Below, piece after piece: positions 17,683 through 25,983 of a stretch of 64,000 bases of DNA. The stretch is from assembly GCA_963702495.1 (NCBI GenBank), contig CAVPDA010000018.1, positions 558,001 through 622,000 on the forward strand. The letters run 5' to 3'. The notes under the pieces were generated by a model that did no database searches, was not told the DNA's origin, and saw only the letters and a list, made by a program, of their open reading frames with translations. The DNA comes from CAVPDA01 sp963702495 (GTDB lineage: Bacteria; Pseudomonadota; Gammaproteobacteria; Burkholderiales; Rhodocyclaceae). Position 1 is the first letter of the stretch, and each line of letters opens with the position of its first letter. Position numbers and translations under genes: made by a program.

Positions 17683-19727
17683 GGCGCGCTGCGCACCGGG
17701 ATCAGCGGGCCGGGCGCGGTCCACACGCCGCGCTCCAGCGCCCGTGCGCCCTCGAACACCAGCCAGCTCTGGCTGCCGTAGTGCGGCAGCGGGCGCTGCA
17801 GGGCGCGCAGCGATTCGGCGTCCCGGGCCGAGACCACCGCCAGCGGCGCGCGGGCCTCGCCCATGACGGTCCATACCTGGGCGCTGCCGCGCCCGGCCAG
17901 GCCGGCGGGGCGGGGCGGCAGGCCGGCGCGGGCCAGCGCCGCATCCACGTCCGCGTGCAGGCCGGCCAGCAGCACCGGCTCGCCGCCCTGGTTCATCTCG
18001 TCCGGGGCAATGACTTGCGGCGGGATCTCGAACAGGCGCTGTGCCAATGACGCGGCTGCCTCGCGCACGTCCGGGGCGGCGGAGGCCTGCACCAGCCGCG
18101 GTGCCCGGGCGATGATCCACTGGCGCAGGATGGGCGGCAGCTGCTCGCGGTCGAGCACGCGCCAGACGTGCAGTTCCGGGTCCAGGCGCACGCCTTCGGG
18201 CAGCGCGTCCAACTCCAGCGTCACCGCCTGGCGCTGCTGCTGCACGTCGATCCAGTGCGTCTGCGCGCGGTCCGCGAATTCGACCCGCAGCGGCAGGCGC
18301 AGCGCGTAGGCGGGCGCGCTCTGCTCCACGGCCAGCGTCAGGCGGGTTCTGCCGGCCTCCCGGCTGGCGTCGGCGCCGGCGATCTTCACCGCCGGGCCGC
18401 CGGCACGGACCAGCCACTGCTCGAAGAAGGCCTCGAGCGGCCTGCCGGAGGCGCGCTCGAAAGCCGCCCGCAGGTCGCTCCAGGAGGCGGTGCGGAAGCG
18501 CTGCTCCTGCCAGAAGGCGCGGATGCCGCGCCGGAAGGCCTCCTCGCCGATGGCATCGCGCAGCATGACGAACAGCATCGCCGCCTTGCCGTAGCCGACC
18601 GCCGCCGCGGCGCCATGGGTGCGGGAGCGGAAGTCCGCCAGAGACTGCTGGCTGCCCGCCGGCACGGCGGCGAAGTCGCGCAGCCATCCCAGCCGCATCT
18701 CGCGCGCCGCCGCGGCCGACTCGCCCTCCTTGTAGGCATAGTCGGCCATGAAGGTGGTGAGCCCCTCCGACCAGTTGCCCTTGGCATAATCGACGTACAC
18801 GCCGTTGCCCCACCAGTTGTGGAGCACCTCGTGGCCGAGGGAGGTGGCGCGGATGAAGGGCAGCTTCAGCACGTCGCCACCGATGTAGGTCAGCGTGGGC
18901 ATGCCGAAACCGGTCGGCAGCGGGCTCGCCACCACCGAGAACTCGCTGAAGGGATAGGCGCCGATCTCCTCGCCGTAGCGTTCCAGGTAGCGCCGCGTGT
19001 CGTCCAGGTAGCCGTCCGCCAGACCGGGAATGGCATCCAGGTCGCGGAAGAAATAGGTGCGCAGGCGCAGCGGCCCGCCGGTCGGCCGCGGCATGATTTT
19101 CTCGCGCACGACCCAGGGGCCCGCCATGAGGTCGATGCCGTCGGCGGGCTGGGCGAATTCGAAGCGCGCCCGGTAGCGGCCCGCGCCGTCCGCGGGAATC
19201 TCCTCGGACTGCAAGCGGCCGGGCACCAGCGCCCGCTGGTCGCCCGGCACCGACAGCATCACCCGGTAGGCGAACAGCGCCGCCGGCCGCGGGTACCAGG
19301 CGCTGCCCGACGGGAGGAAGCTGCCCTCCGGCGCGGCCATGGGCGGCAGACCCTGCAGCACGTCGCGATGGTCGAGCTTGCGGTCCAGCGCGGGCAGCGT
19401 ACCCCGGTATTCCAGCCGCAGCCGGTCCGCGCCCGCCGGCAGCGCCACCCGCCAGCCGCGGACCGTGCCGTCACGCCCGGTCGCGACGACCCGCAGCGGC
19501 TTGCCGCCGGCCGAGGCGGCGCTCACGTCCAGGGTTTCGTGCAACTCGAAGCGGAAGTCGCGCGACGCCGGGACGAGGTCGGCGCGTGCCGTGAGGCGGC
19601 GCGTGCCGGGGTCCAGATCGACCTCCAGTTCCAACTGTGGCGCGCCGGCCCGGGCCGGCGCCCCGGCCAGGACGGAGAGAGTCGCCAGCAGGGCGAAGAC
19701 GGCCCGCGCCGCCGAGCTGATCCTCAT
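17679..19727 (-). CDS. M1 family aminopeptidase-like zinc metallopeptidase, exported
   Basis: A 682-residue gluzincin. Signal peptide about residues 1-27 (MRISSAARAVFALLATLSVL). The catalytic zinc motif HEVLH is at 299-303 in SLGHEVLHNWWGN, with the second Glu ligand at 321 in NWSEGLTT, the expected HExxH-x17-E spacing. The exopeptidase GxMEN motif is altered, reading TGFGMPTLTYIGG near 272-284, so the N-terminal exopeptidase preference is uncertain. The downstream helical domain and a C-terminal Ala-rich domain complete the protein. ATG 19727 overlaps the ChaN-PDZ stop (ATGA) and its own stop overlaps the CIA30 start, so three genes are translationally coupled. Location: periplasm or outer membrane. 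Confidence 0.9.
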   Translation of the reverse strand: MRISSAARAVFALLATLSVLAGAPARAGAPQLELEVDLDPGTRRLTARADLVPASRDFRFELHETLDVSAASAGGKPLRVVATGRDGTVRGWRVALPAGADRLRLEYRGTLPALDRKLDHRDVLQGLPPMAAPEGSFLPSGSAWYPRPAALFAYRVMLSVPGDQRALVPGRLQSEEIPADGAGRYRARFEFAQPADGIDLMAGPWVVREKIMPRPTGGPLRLRTYFFRDLDAIPGLADGYLDDTRRYLERYGEEIGAYPFSEFSVVASPLPTGFGMPTLTYIGGDVLKLPFIRATSLGHEVLHNWWGNGVYVDYAKGNWSEGLTTFMADYAYKEGESAAAAREMRLGWLRDFAAVPAGSQQSLADFRSRTHGAAAAVGYGKAAMLFVMLRDAIGEEAFRRGIRAFWQEQRFRTASWSDLRAAFERASGRPLEAFFEQWLVRAGGPAVKIAGADASREAGRTRLTLAVEQSAPAYALRLPLRVEFADRAQTHWIDVQQQRQAVTLELDALPEGVRLDPELHVWRVLDREQLPPILRQWIIARAPRLVQASAAPDVREAAASLAQRLFEIPPQVIAPDEMNQGGEPVLLAGLHADVDAALARAGLPPRPAGLAGRGSAQVWTVMGEARAPLAVVSARDAESLRALQRPLPHYGSQSWLVFEGARALERGVWTAPGPLIPVRSAP

Positions 19728-20944
19728 GGTTTGGCGGGGAACTTGACGACGATGTCCAGCGTCTCGTCGCCCCGCTTCACCCGCAGCGGCAGCCAGGTGC
19801 CGGCGGGCTGCTGGCGCACCGAGGCGATCACCGGCGTCACTTTCGTTGCCGGAAGGCCGGCCAACTCCACCAGGCGATCGCCGTTCTTCAGCCCCGTTTT
19901 TTCGGCCAGGCTGCCGGCCGTGACTTCCGCGATGCGCACGCCGCCGCCCTCTTCTTCCAGGCGCACGCCCAGCCGCGGCGGCTCCGGCTTTGCCATGGCC
20001 TGCGCCGGCAGCGCGAATACGGCGTCCGCCAGGCCGGGGCGGATTTCCTTGCAGTCGAAGTCGGCGGGCAGGGGCAGCAGGGTGCCGATGCTCTTCACGC
20101 CGAGGTCGCGCAACTGGTGCGGCACGCCATAGCCGAAGCGGATGTGGCCGCTGCCCATGATGCCTACGACAAGAGGCTTCTCGGCTGCCGCTCCCGGCAC
20201 CACGTACTGCGCCAGGGCCTCCGCCATGGCGCGGTCCCAGGTGGTCTGCGACTCCACGAAGTAGCGGAAGGCGGCGTCGGTTTTCGCCGCCTTGGCGCCG
20301 TCCTTGCCGCGCCGGGCGGCGTGTTCGCGATAGACCTCGAACAGGAATTCGCGGTAGTCCGCCGCGGGCGCGGCAGCGCGGCCCACGCCTTCGCGCTGCG
20401 CCGGCGGGACCGCGTCCCAGCCCTTCTCGGTGATGGCCTGGGTGAGCTTCTCGTCGATGTTCAAGGCCACCATGCGAACGCGGTTGATGCGCGCGAACTG
20501 GAACAGGGGCAGGTACAACTCGGCGGGCATGCTCCACACCTTGCCCCACTCGGACTGCTCCAGGAACTGCCGCAGCGTGAGTTCGCCCGCCACCCAGCGG
20601 TCCAGCGCCGGCTGCACGCGGCGCGGGAACATTTCGAAGCCGATCACCATGTTCGGCCGCTGGGCCTGCAGCGCGGCGAGCGTCTGCACCTGCCAGCGGT
20701 GGTGGTCGTCCTCGTCGTGGTGTTCGCCCAGCAATACGACGTCGCGCTTCGCCATCTCCGCCAGCAGGGCCGGGGCGCCGGTGGCGCGCGGCCGTTCGCC
20801 GTCGAGGCCGATCCAGGCGGCGGGAGCGAGGCAGGCCGGGCCTGCGGACGCGGTATGGCCTTCGTGGGCGGCGGCGGTGCCGCCGAAAGCGGACACGCCG
20901 AGGGCGAGGGCTGCGGCGAACAGCCGGGGGAGATTCGAGTTCAT
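19724..20944 (-). CDS. chaN: ChaN family haem/iron-regulated protein with C-terminal PDZ domain
   Basis: A 406-residue exported protein. Signal peptide about residues 1-26, ending TAAAHEGH. The ChaN-like (PF04187-type) domain carries RDVVLLGEHHDEDDHHRWQ (about 67-85), VIGFEMFPRRVQPALDRW, LNIDEKLTQAITEKGWDAVPP and VVGIMGSGHIRFGYGVPHQL. ChaN binds haem cofacially and is linked to iron uptake. The last 90 residues form a PDZ domain (LGVRLEEEGGGVRIAEVTAGSLAEKTGLKNGDRLVELAG). ATG 20944 opens an operon whose two further genes overlap by 4 bp each. The PDZ fusion suggests peptide binding coupled with the downstream M1 peptidase. Confidence 0.88.
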   Translation of the reverse strand: MNSNLPRLFAAALALGVSAFGGTAAAHEGHTASAGPACLAPAAWIGLDGERPRATGAPALLAEMAKRDVVLLGEHHDEDDHHRWQVQTLAALQAQRPNMVIGFEMFPRRVQPALDRWVAGELTLRQFLEQSEWGKVWSMPAELYLPLFQFARINRVRMVALNIDEKLTQAITEKGWDAVPPAQREGVGRAAAPAADYREFLFEVYREHAARRGKDGAKAAKTDAAFRYFVESQTTWDRAMAEALAQYVVPGAAAEKPLVVGIMGSGHIRFGYGVPHQLRDLGVKSIGTLLPLPADFDCKEIRPGLADAVFALPAQAMAKPEPPRLGVRLEEEGGGVRIAEVTAGSLAEKTGLKNGDRLVELAGLPATKVTPVIASVRQQPAGTWLPLRVKRGDETLDIVVKFPAKP

Positions 20945-21029
20945 GGTTTTCGAGGTGAGCGGGTGATTCCGTCAGATTGCATCGCCCGCCGCGAGTTCCG
21001 GAGGAGCGAAGGCGCCCCTGCGCCGGTGC

Positions 21030-22190
21030 TCAATGCATTTTGCCGTTGACCCGCGGCCGGACGAGGAAAGGAATATAGCGCGCGGCCAGGATGGAAAAGC
21101 CCACGAACCAGCAAGCTGCCGCGAGAGCTATCCACTGCGCGTAGGCGGCGGGATGGATCTGGGGAGCGGCGATGCGCAGCACGAAACCGAGCATCATGAC
21201 CCACAGGACGGTCTTGTTGACCCGATCGAAGACGACCTTCCTTCCCGTGTGACCCTTGGTGATGCGGATCAGCATCGCCGGAATGATCAGCCCCATCGCG
21301 CCGAAGGTGAACACATGGACCGGGACGGTGCCGACCCATTCGGCGCCGAGAAGGGCATCGCCGAAGGAAAGCAGCAACTGCATGACAATGGCCAGATAGC
21401 CGAGATACATGATGCCGATGTCGAGCCGCCGCAGCGCCAGTTGCGGCTTCCAGAAGGCGAAGCGGAAGGCCAGCAGCAGGGCGAGCGCGAGGGCGATCCA
21501 CCCGGACAGGGCTCGCGGCAGCAGGCTCTCGCACACGAGGACCAGGCCGAGCCCCTTGATCGCCAGATCCAGCGCGGCATGGCGCAGGATCGTCACCTGG
21601 AAGGCGCCCTTCATGAACTGGGTCAGGGTCCGCTCCAGCATGACCAGAAAGGCCATGCGGAACAGGCCGATCGCCATGCTCCAGCCGATCTGCATGTGGT
21701 CGGGGCTCAGCATCAGGGCTTTCGCCGCCAGGAAGGCGGGCAGGACGAGCAGGAAGAAGAAATTGTCGCGGTAGCTGTCGCCCTTGCGGTGCCGGATCAG
21801 GGTCCACAGCAGCATGGCGACGATGGACATCAGGAAAAGATTGTTGGACAGGCGGAACAGGGCAGGCGGCCAGGCGCCTTCGAACCACATGCCGGCCCGT
21901 TCGAAGAGCCAGGCGGCCGCCAGAAACATGAGGGCCTCGCCGTGATAGCCGCGAACCTGGACCCAGTTCTTGGTTGCCGTCAGCAGGAAGCCGCCGAGCA
22001 CCGCCCAGCCGAAGCCGAAGAACATCTCATGGGCGTGCCACTGGACGAGGGAGAACGACAGCGGCGGCGCGGCGATGGCGCCCGTGTACAGCAGCGCCCA
22101 CAGCACCGGCAGCGCCGCCCCGGAGAGGCAGGCGAGGGCGAAGAAGGGGCGAAAGCCGACCAGCCACAGCGGATGGGCCGAGAGTTGCAT
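21030..22190 (-). CDS. nnrS: NnrS family membrane protein
   Basis: A 386-residue membrane protein with about twelve hydrophobic segments and the family opening PLWLVGFRPFFALACLSGAALPVLWALL. The His-bearing motif SLVQWHAHEMFFGFGWAVLGGFLLTATKNWVQVRG (about 45-80) is diagnostic of NnrS, a haem/copper-binding protein that lowers nitrosative stress and is often made during denitrification. VHVFTFGAMGLIIPAMLIRITKGHTGRKV near the C-terminus is also typical. ATG 22190. It is read in the same direction as, but separated from, the ChaN operon downstream and the FmdE-like gene upstream. No denitrification gene is visible in the window. Confidence 0.93.
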   Translation of the reverse strand: MQLSAHPLWLVGFRPFFALACLSGAALPVLWALLYTGAIAAPPLSFSLVQWHAHEMFFGFGWAVLGGFLLTATKNWVQVRGYHGEALMFLAAAWLFERAGMWFEGAWPPALFRLSNNLFLMSIVAMLLWTLIRHRKGDSYRDNFFFLLVLPAFLAAKALMLSPDHMQIGWSMAIGLFRMAFLVMLERTLTQFMKGAFQVTILRHAALDLAIKGLGLVLVCESLLPRALSGWIALALALLLAFRFAFWKPQLALRRLDIGIMYLGYLAIVMQLLLSFGDALLGAEWVGTVPVHVFTFGAMGLIIPAMLIRITKGHTGRKVVFDRVNKTVLWVMMLGFVLRIAAPQIHPAAYAQWIALAAACWFVGFSILAARYIPFLVRPRVNGKMH

Positions 22191-22395
22191 GTCGTTTCCG
22201 GTTGTTGCTGCGCTTGCTCATCGAGTCCCGGGAGACGGCGGCGGACATGCTGATGGGGTTTCCGGCCGATCCTCGGGCGCATCGTCGTCTCCGCGCCGCG
22301 AACTGGGCTCGGCCGCAGGCACGGGCGTCGCGGTTGCTTCCGTCTCGCCGAACCAGCCGGGGAACTCGTGGGCGTAGCACGGGGGCGACGAGTAT

Positions 22396-22412
22396 ACCGC
22401 CGCTGCGGCGGT
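22396..22412. terminator. GC-rich hairpin between FmdE-like and NnrS genes
   Basis: A-CCGCCG-CTG-CGGCGG-T, a stem of 7 bp with a 3-base loop, followed on the plus strand by TTTTC. On the minus strand, the direction of both flanking genes, the trailing bases are TATAC, so it would be a weak intrinsic terminator for the FmdE-like message. The structure is visible; the function is inferred. Confidence 0.35.
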
Positions 22413-22454
22413 TTTCGGCTTATCGCAATCCTGCGCCACGGGGCTTCGCATCGG

Positions 22455-23066
22455 TCATGGAGCGGCGCGCACTACGAACACGGCGGGATCCTCGCCGTGA
22501 TCGATCAGGACGCGGCGCACCCGCTCCTGCCACATCGCGCCGAAGCGCAGCGCCTCTTCCGCGCTGGCCTGCCCCGTCAGGCAGCGCTGCAGCAGCGCGG
22601 GCATTGCCGGATCGCCCGGCACCTGGCGCACATGGGCCGCGGCGTCCACCTTCGCGCCCGTGTCCGTGCGCGTGAAACGGATTTCGAGCGGCACGTCGGC
22701 GTTGAAGGCCAGCAGATGGCGCCGGTCGAAGCGCCCGCCCAGGCCCTTGAAGCCGGTATCGCCCGCGGCGCCGGTGAGCAGGGAGATCACGTTGGCGATG
22801 ACGCCGGCGACGCCGGCGCTGCGGTCTTCGCGCAATTCGACGCGGATCGCGCCGCGCTGCGGCAGCTCGGCGCCGTACAGGGCGCGCAGCGCCAGGCGCG
22901 TCAGCCCATAGGCGCTCGCCACCGTCGGGCAGGAGTGGCCGGCGAGCTTGACCGCGTCGCCGTAGCCGTACTCGATCATGCCGTCGTCGCTCGCGCCGAG
23001 GAACTGCGCCAGCGGATCGTGCATCCTCAGGCGCGGTACGGCGTCAAAGAATTCGGGATGCGGCAT
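22455..23066 (-). CDS. FmdE-like protein (formylmethanofuran dehydrogenase subunit E family)
   Basis: A 203-residue protein with the FmdE N-terminal hallmark LAGHSCPTVASAYGLTRLALRALYG (about 43-67), where the His and Cys are the predicted metal-binding residues. Then come FKGLGGRFDRRHLLAFNADVP and a C-terminal helix WQERVRRVLIDHGED. Family members occur well outside methanogens, often with molybdenum or redox enzymes; the zinc-ribbon C-terminus seen in some is absent here. ATG 23066 has GGAGAAGGGG just upstream; a longer start at 23093 lacks one. The DsrC/TusE-like gene lies 54 bp upstream in the same direction, so both may be one transcript. Confidence 0.8.
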   Translation of the reverse strand: MPHPEFFDAVPRLRMHDPLAQFLGASDDGMIEYGYGDAVKLAGHSCPTVASAYGLTRLALRALYGAELPQRGAIRVELREDRSAGVAGVIANVISLLTGAAGDTGFKGLGGRFDRRHLLAFNADVPLEIRFTRTDTGAKVDAAAHVRQVPGDPAMPALLQRCLTGQASAEEALRFGAMWQERVRRVLIDHGEDPAVFVVRAAP

Positions 23067-23120
23067 CCCCTTCTCCCAAGCTCCAGCCGGCATGCCGGGG
23101 GTCGAGGCCCAGGTGCTGCC

Positions 23121-23447
23121 TCAACCCGTGCTCCAGGCGCGCGGCCGCTTCATGCCGGCGATGCGGCACGCCTGCTTGACGTAACCGTAGGGGAACAGTT
23201 CGAACAGCTTGTTGCGTGAAGCCCCTCCCATACGGTCCGACAGATGCTTGATGACGAACCGAGCATCCGGTGCGACCTGATGCTCCTGATAGTAGTCTCG
23301 CATGAAACGGATCACCTCCCAGTGGTCCTGCGTCAACTGGATGCTCTCCTGGCGGGCGAAGGACTGCGCCTGCTCCTCGTTCCACTCCAGCGGTTCCACC
23401 AGATAGCCCTCGTCGTCGATCGTCGGTGCTTTCAGCTTTGCTTCCAT
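23121..23447 (-). CDS. DsrC/TusE family protein lacking the C-terminal cysteine
   Basis: A 108-residue DsrC/TusE/DsvC-family protein. The fold is clear: DDEGYLVEPLEWNEEQAQSFARQESI, LTQDHWEVIRFMRDYYQEHQVAPDARFVIKHLSD and FELFPYGYVKQACRIAGMKRP. DsrC carries two cysteines on the C-terminal arm and TusE the last one; here the upstream Cys in KQACRIAG is present, but the penultimate Cys is missing and the chain ends RAWSTG. So it is unlikely to be a canonical tRNA-thiolation relay or DsrAB partner. It may be a regulatory or alternative member. AGGAGACGG precedes ATG 23447. Divergent from the MarR gene. Confidence 0.82.
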   Translation of the reverse strand: MEAKLKAPTIDDEGYLVEPLEWNEEQAQSFARQESIQLTQDHWEVIRFMRDYYQEHQVAPDARFVIKHLSDRMGGASRNKLFELFPYGYVKQACRIAGMKRPRAWSTG

Positions 23448-23498
23448 CCGTCTCCTCCAGAAAAAAGTCTTGGGAATCGAACCACGGTTCCGCCATGG

Positions 23499-23517
23499 TA
23501 TATCACGGCATGATATA
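23499..23517. promoter_or_regulatory. 19-bp inverted repeat, candidate MarR operator
   Basis: TATATCA-CGGCA-TGATATA is a perfect 7-bp inverted repeat with a 5-bp spacer in the 122-bp gap between the divergent DsrC/TusE-like and MarR genes. Size and symmetry fit a MarR dimer site, and MarR proteins usually repress their own divergent promoters. It stands out as AT-rich in a GC-rich background. A nearby TATAAA could be the -10 box of marR. Confidence 0.55.
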
Positions 23518-23569
23518 AAAGCAATATGCTATTTTGGCGGGTACGCTCAGAACGAATGCGAGCCGCTCC

Positions 23570-23990
23570 ATGACGAAAGCGCCTCTCGGCAAGAAGGAAT
23601 TCGAGACCCTCTCCCGGTTCCGGTACCAGTTGCGCCGCTTCCTGCGCTTCAGCGAGCAGGCGACGCGCGCCCACGGCGTCACCCCGCTGCAGTATCTGCT
23701 GCTGCTGCACATCAAGGGCTATCCGGAAAGGGATTGGGCGACGATCGGCGAACTGGCCGAGAAACTCCAATCCCAGCATCATGGAGTGGTGGCGCTGGTG
23801 ACCCGCTGCGAAGCTCTGGGCTGGGTGTACCGGCAGCAGAGCCAGTCCGACCGGCGCGGAGTGGAAGTCCATCTCACCGCCAAGGGCGAGAAGGTGGTCG
23901 AGAAGCTCGCGCGCCTGCATCGCGATGAACTGGTGAAACTGGAAGGCATATTCCGGGTGCCCCAGGTGGGACGATCTGCTGGCGGAATGA
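23570..23990 (+). pseudogene. MarR family regulator, one-base frameshift near the 3' end
   Basis: A MarR winged-helix regulator: RYQLRRFLRFSEQATRAHGVTPLQYLLLLHIKGYP, WATIGELAEKLQSQHHGVVALVTRCEALGWVYRQQ (recognition helix region) and SDRRGVEVHLTAKGEKVVEKL (wing). In the given sequence the frame fails to stop and runs on into the next gene. Dropping one C from the CCCC at 23960-23963 gives an ending RWDDLLAE and TGA at 23988-23990, a 139-residue protein of normal MarR length. Likely a sequencing insertion. It probably regulates itself and the divergent gene through the palindrome at 23499-23517. Confidence 0.78.
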
Positions 23991-24111
23991 TTTGCCCGAC
24001 ATGGGCGGGCCGGCCGTCCTCCGACGGGCCGCTGGAATGGCGGATAATTTCCCGTCGAGGCGGACGCATGCTGCGCCCCCCGCACGCTGCCACTTGTCCT
24101 GGAGGACCACG

Positions 24112-25019
24112 ATGGCGAACGACAAAGACCGCATCACCCGCTTCGACCGACTCCTCAAACCGTACCGCATCACGCCGGGGCAAGGGCTTCCGGCTGGCCG
24201 ACATCGACCCCGGCGACACCCACAAGCTGAAGTCGGAGGACAAGGACGAAGCGAAGGAATGGCTGGAGCGGGGCGTCGAGTGGCTGGCGGAGGAGCAGGA
24301 CAAGCTCTACGCGCAGGACCGCTGGGCGGTGCTGCTGGTGTTCCAGGCGATGGATGCCGCCGGCAAGGACGGCACCATCAAGCATGTGATGTCCGGCGTC
24401 AATCCCCAGGGCTGCCAGGTGTTCTCCTTCAAGCAGCCGTCGGCCGAGGAGCTCGATCACGACTTCCTGTGGCGCGCCGCCAAATGCCTGCCGGAGCGGG
24501 GGCGCATCGGCATCTTCAACCGCTCGTACTACGAGGAAGTGCTGGTGGTGCGGGTGCACCAGGAATTCCTGCAGGCGCAGAAGCTGCCGTCCCGGCCTCG
24601 CCGGCCGCCGCATCTGGAAGGATCGTCTGGAGGATATCGCGGCCTACGAACGCTACCTGGCGCGCAACGGGATCGCGATCGTCAAGTTCTTCCTCCACGT
24701 CTCGCGCGAGGAGCAGAAGAAGCGCTTCATGGAACGGCTCGACGAGCCCGAGAAGAACTGGAAATTCTCCGCCGCCGACGTGGGCGAGCGCGGTCACTGG
24801 GACGCCTACATGAAGGCCTACGAGGACGCGATCCGCGCCACCGCGGCCGAGCACGCGCCATGGTACGTCGTGCCGGCCGACAACAAGTGGTTTACGCGCC
24901 TGGTGGTGGCGGCGGCGATCGCCGAGACCCTGGAGCAGCTCGACCTGGCCTATCCGGTGGTCGATGAGGCCAAGAAGCAGGAACTGGCCGCGGCGCGGGA
25001 AGCGCTGCTGAAGGAGTAG
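24112..25019 (+). pseudogene. ppk2: Polyphosphate kinase 2 (class III-like), two frameshifts
   Basis: A PPK2-family polyphosphate:nucleotide phosphotransferase spread over three frames. Residues visible: MANDKDRITRFDRLLKPYRITPG; then KGFRLADIDPGDT; the Walker A segment LVFQAMDAAGKDGTIKHVMS; the Walker B segment IGIFNRSYYEEVLVVRVH; then WKDRLEDIAAYERYLARNGI and EHAPWYVVPADNKWFTRLVV. Removing one G from GGGG at 24177-24180 and one base within about 24589-24605 restores a 301-residue protein. The FNRSYYE motif and DAAGKDG place it with class III-type enzymes that phosphorylate AMP/ADP with polyP. GGAGGACCACG precedes ATG 24112. Probably intact in reality. Confidence 0.85.
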
Positions 25020-25043
25020 TGCGACCCGCCCGGCCGGCGCCCA

Positions 25044-25979
25044 TCAAAGCCCGCCGCCCCAGCGGTGCTGCCAGGCGATCCCGAGCAGGTCGAAGTTGTT
25101 TCCGGTGCGGGCGGACACGCCGCTGCTGGCGTAGAGCTTGATCGAGTTGTGCAGGTCCACGGGAAACGCGAGGGTGCCTCCCAAGCGCCAGTTCTGCTGC
25201 AGGTCGTTGCTTTGCGTGCCGCCGAGCGTCGTGCGGCCGCCGGTGAAGTAGGTGGCGTCGAGCGAGCCCCAGATGCCGCCGCGAAAACTGTAGATGGCAT
25301 GTCCCTGCAGGGAATAGAGCGGATCCTGCGCGCGCGTGCTGCCGCCGAAGAAGTCTTCGTTGTCGGTGTACAGGGTCGCCGCCGCCGCCACCTCCAGCGT
25401 CCACGGACCCACGGTCTTGGACACGCCCAGTTCGGGCTTGAAGGACCAGCGGTTGGTTCCGATGTTGACCAGGCGGCTCGGGTCGTACTGGCCCCAGGGC
25501 ACCGAAATCTGCAGGCTGGCGCCGACGATCAGGTCCTGCTGGTAGGCCGCGAACTCCTTGAAAGTCAGCGCGGGAGCCCCGTACAGATTGACCGAAAACC
25601 GGAATCTGGGGTCGCCGAAACCGTCGACCTCCCGCTGCACCGGCTCGCCGGCGAACTGCGCCGATCCCGACAGCCAGGTGTAGGGCACGATCGCATCGAA
25701 CTTGCCGGACATGCCCCACAGATCGAGCACGCGCGCATAGGCGAGGACGGCGCTGGAGGTCCGCAGGTTCGCGTCCGTGAGCGGCGAAGCGGGGTCGGAT
25801 GAGAGAGCGCCCTGCGTGTAGGCGTAGCCGGCGATCAGGAAATTGACGCCGACCGGCGCGTTGGAATAGGCACGCGGCTCGATGTCCTGGGCGCGCGCGC
25901 CGCAGGCCACGGCAAGCAGCAGGCACGCCGCGAGCGCCGCGACGGCCCGCGCAGGCAACGGAATGCTTCGCGCGGCCAC
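25044..25979 (-). CDS. MetA-pathway-of-phenol-degradation-type outer membrane protein
   Basis: A 311-residue beta-barrel protein. GTG 25979 is chosen because GGAG lies 9 bp upstream and it avoids the long overlap with the preceding gene. Signal peptide: ARAVAALAACLLLAVACGARAQD. The mature part has the pattern of the phenol_MetA_deg family: APVGVNFLIAGYAYTQG, LWGMSGKFDAIVPYTWL, VDGFGDPRFRFSVNLYGAP, LQISVPWGQYDPSRLVNIGTNRWSFKPELG and a C-terminal IAWQHRWGGGL. It may be a porin-like transporter for hydrophobic compounds. It is co-directional with and 4 bp after the upstream membrane-protein gene, suggesting an operon. Confidence 0.85.
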   Translation of the reverse strand: MAARSIPLPARAVAALAACLLLAVACGARAQDIEPRAYSNAPVGVNFLIAGYAYTQGALSSDPASPLTDANLRTSSAVLAYARVLDLWGMSGKFDAIVPYTWLSGSAQFAGEPVQREVDGFGDPRFRFSVNLYGAPALTFKEFAAYQQDLIVGASLQISVPWGQYDPSRLVNIGTNRWSFKPELGVSKTVGPWTLEVAAAATLYTDNEDFFGGSTRAQDPLYSLQGHAIYSFRGGIWGSLDATYFTGGRTTLGGTQSNDLQQNWRLGGTLAFPVDLHNSIKLYASSGVSARTGNNFDLLGIAWQHRWGGGL

Positions 25980-25983
25980 CGCC

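Noticed and set aside
23534..24967. An apparent MarR-PPK2 fusion protein of 477 codons
   Set aside because: The two domains are joined only because of frame errors. The MarR and PPK2 genes each have their own start, ribosome binding site and normal length after repair.
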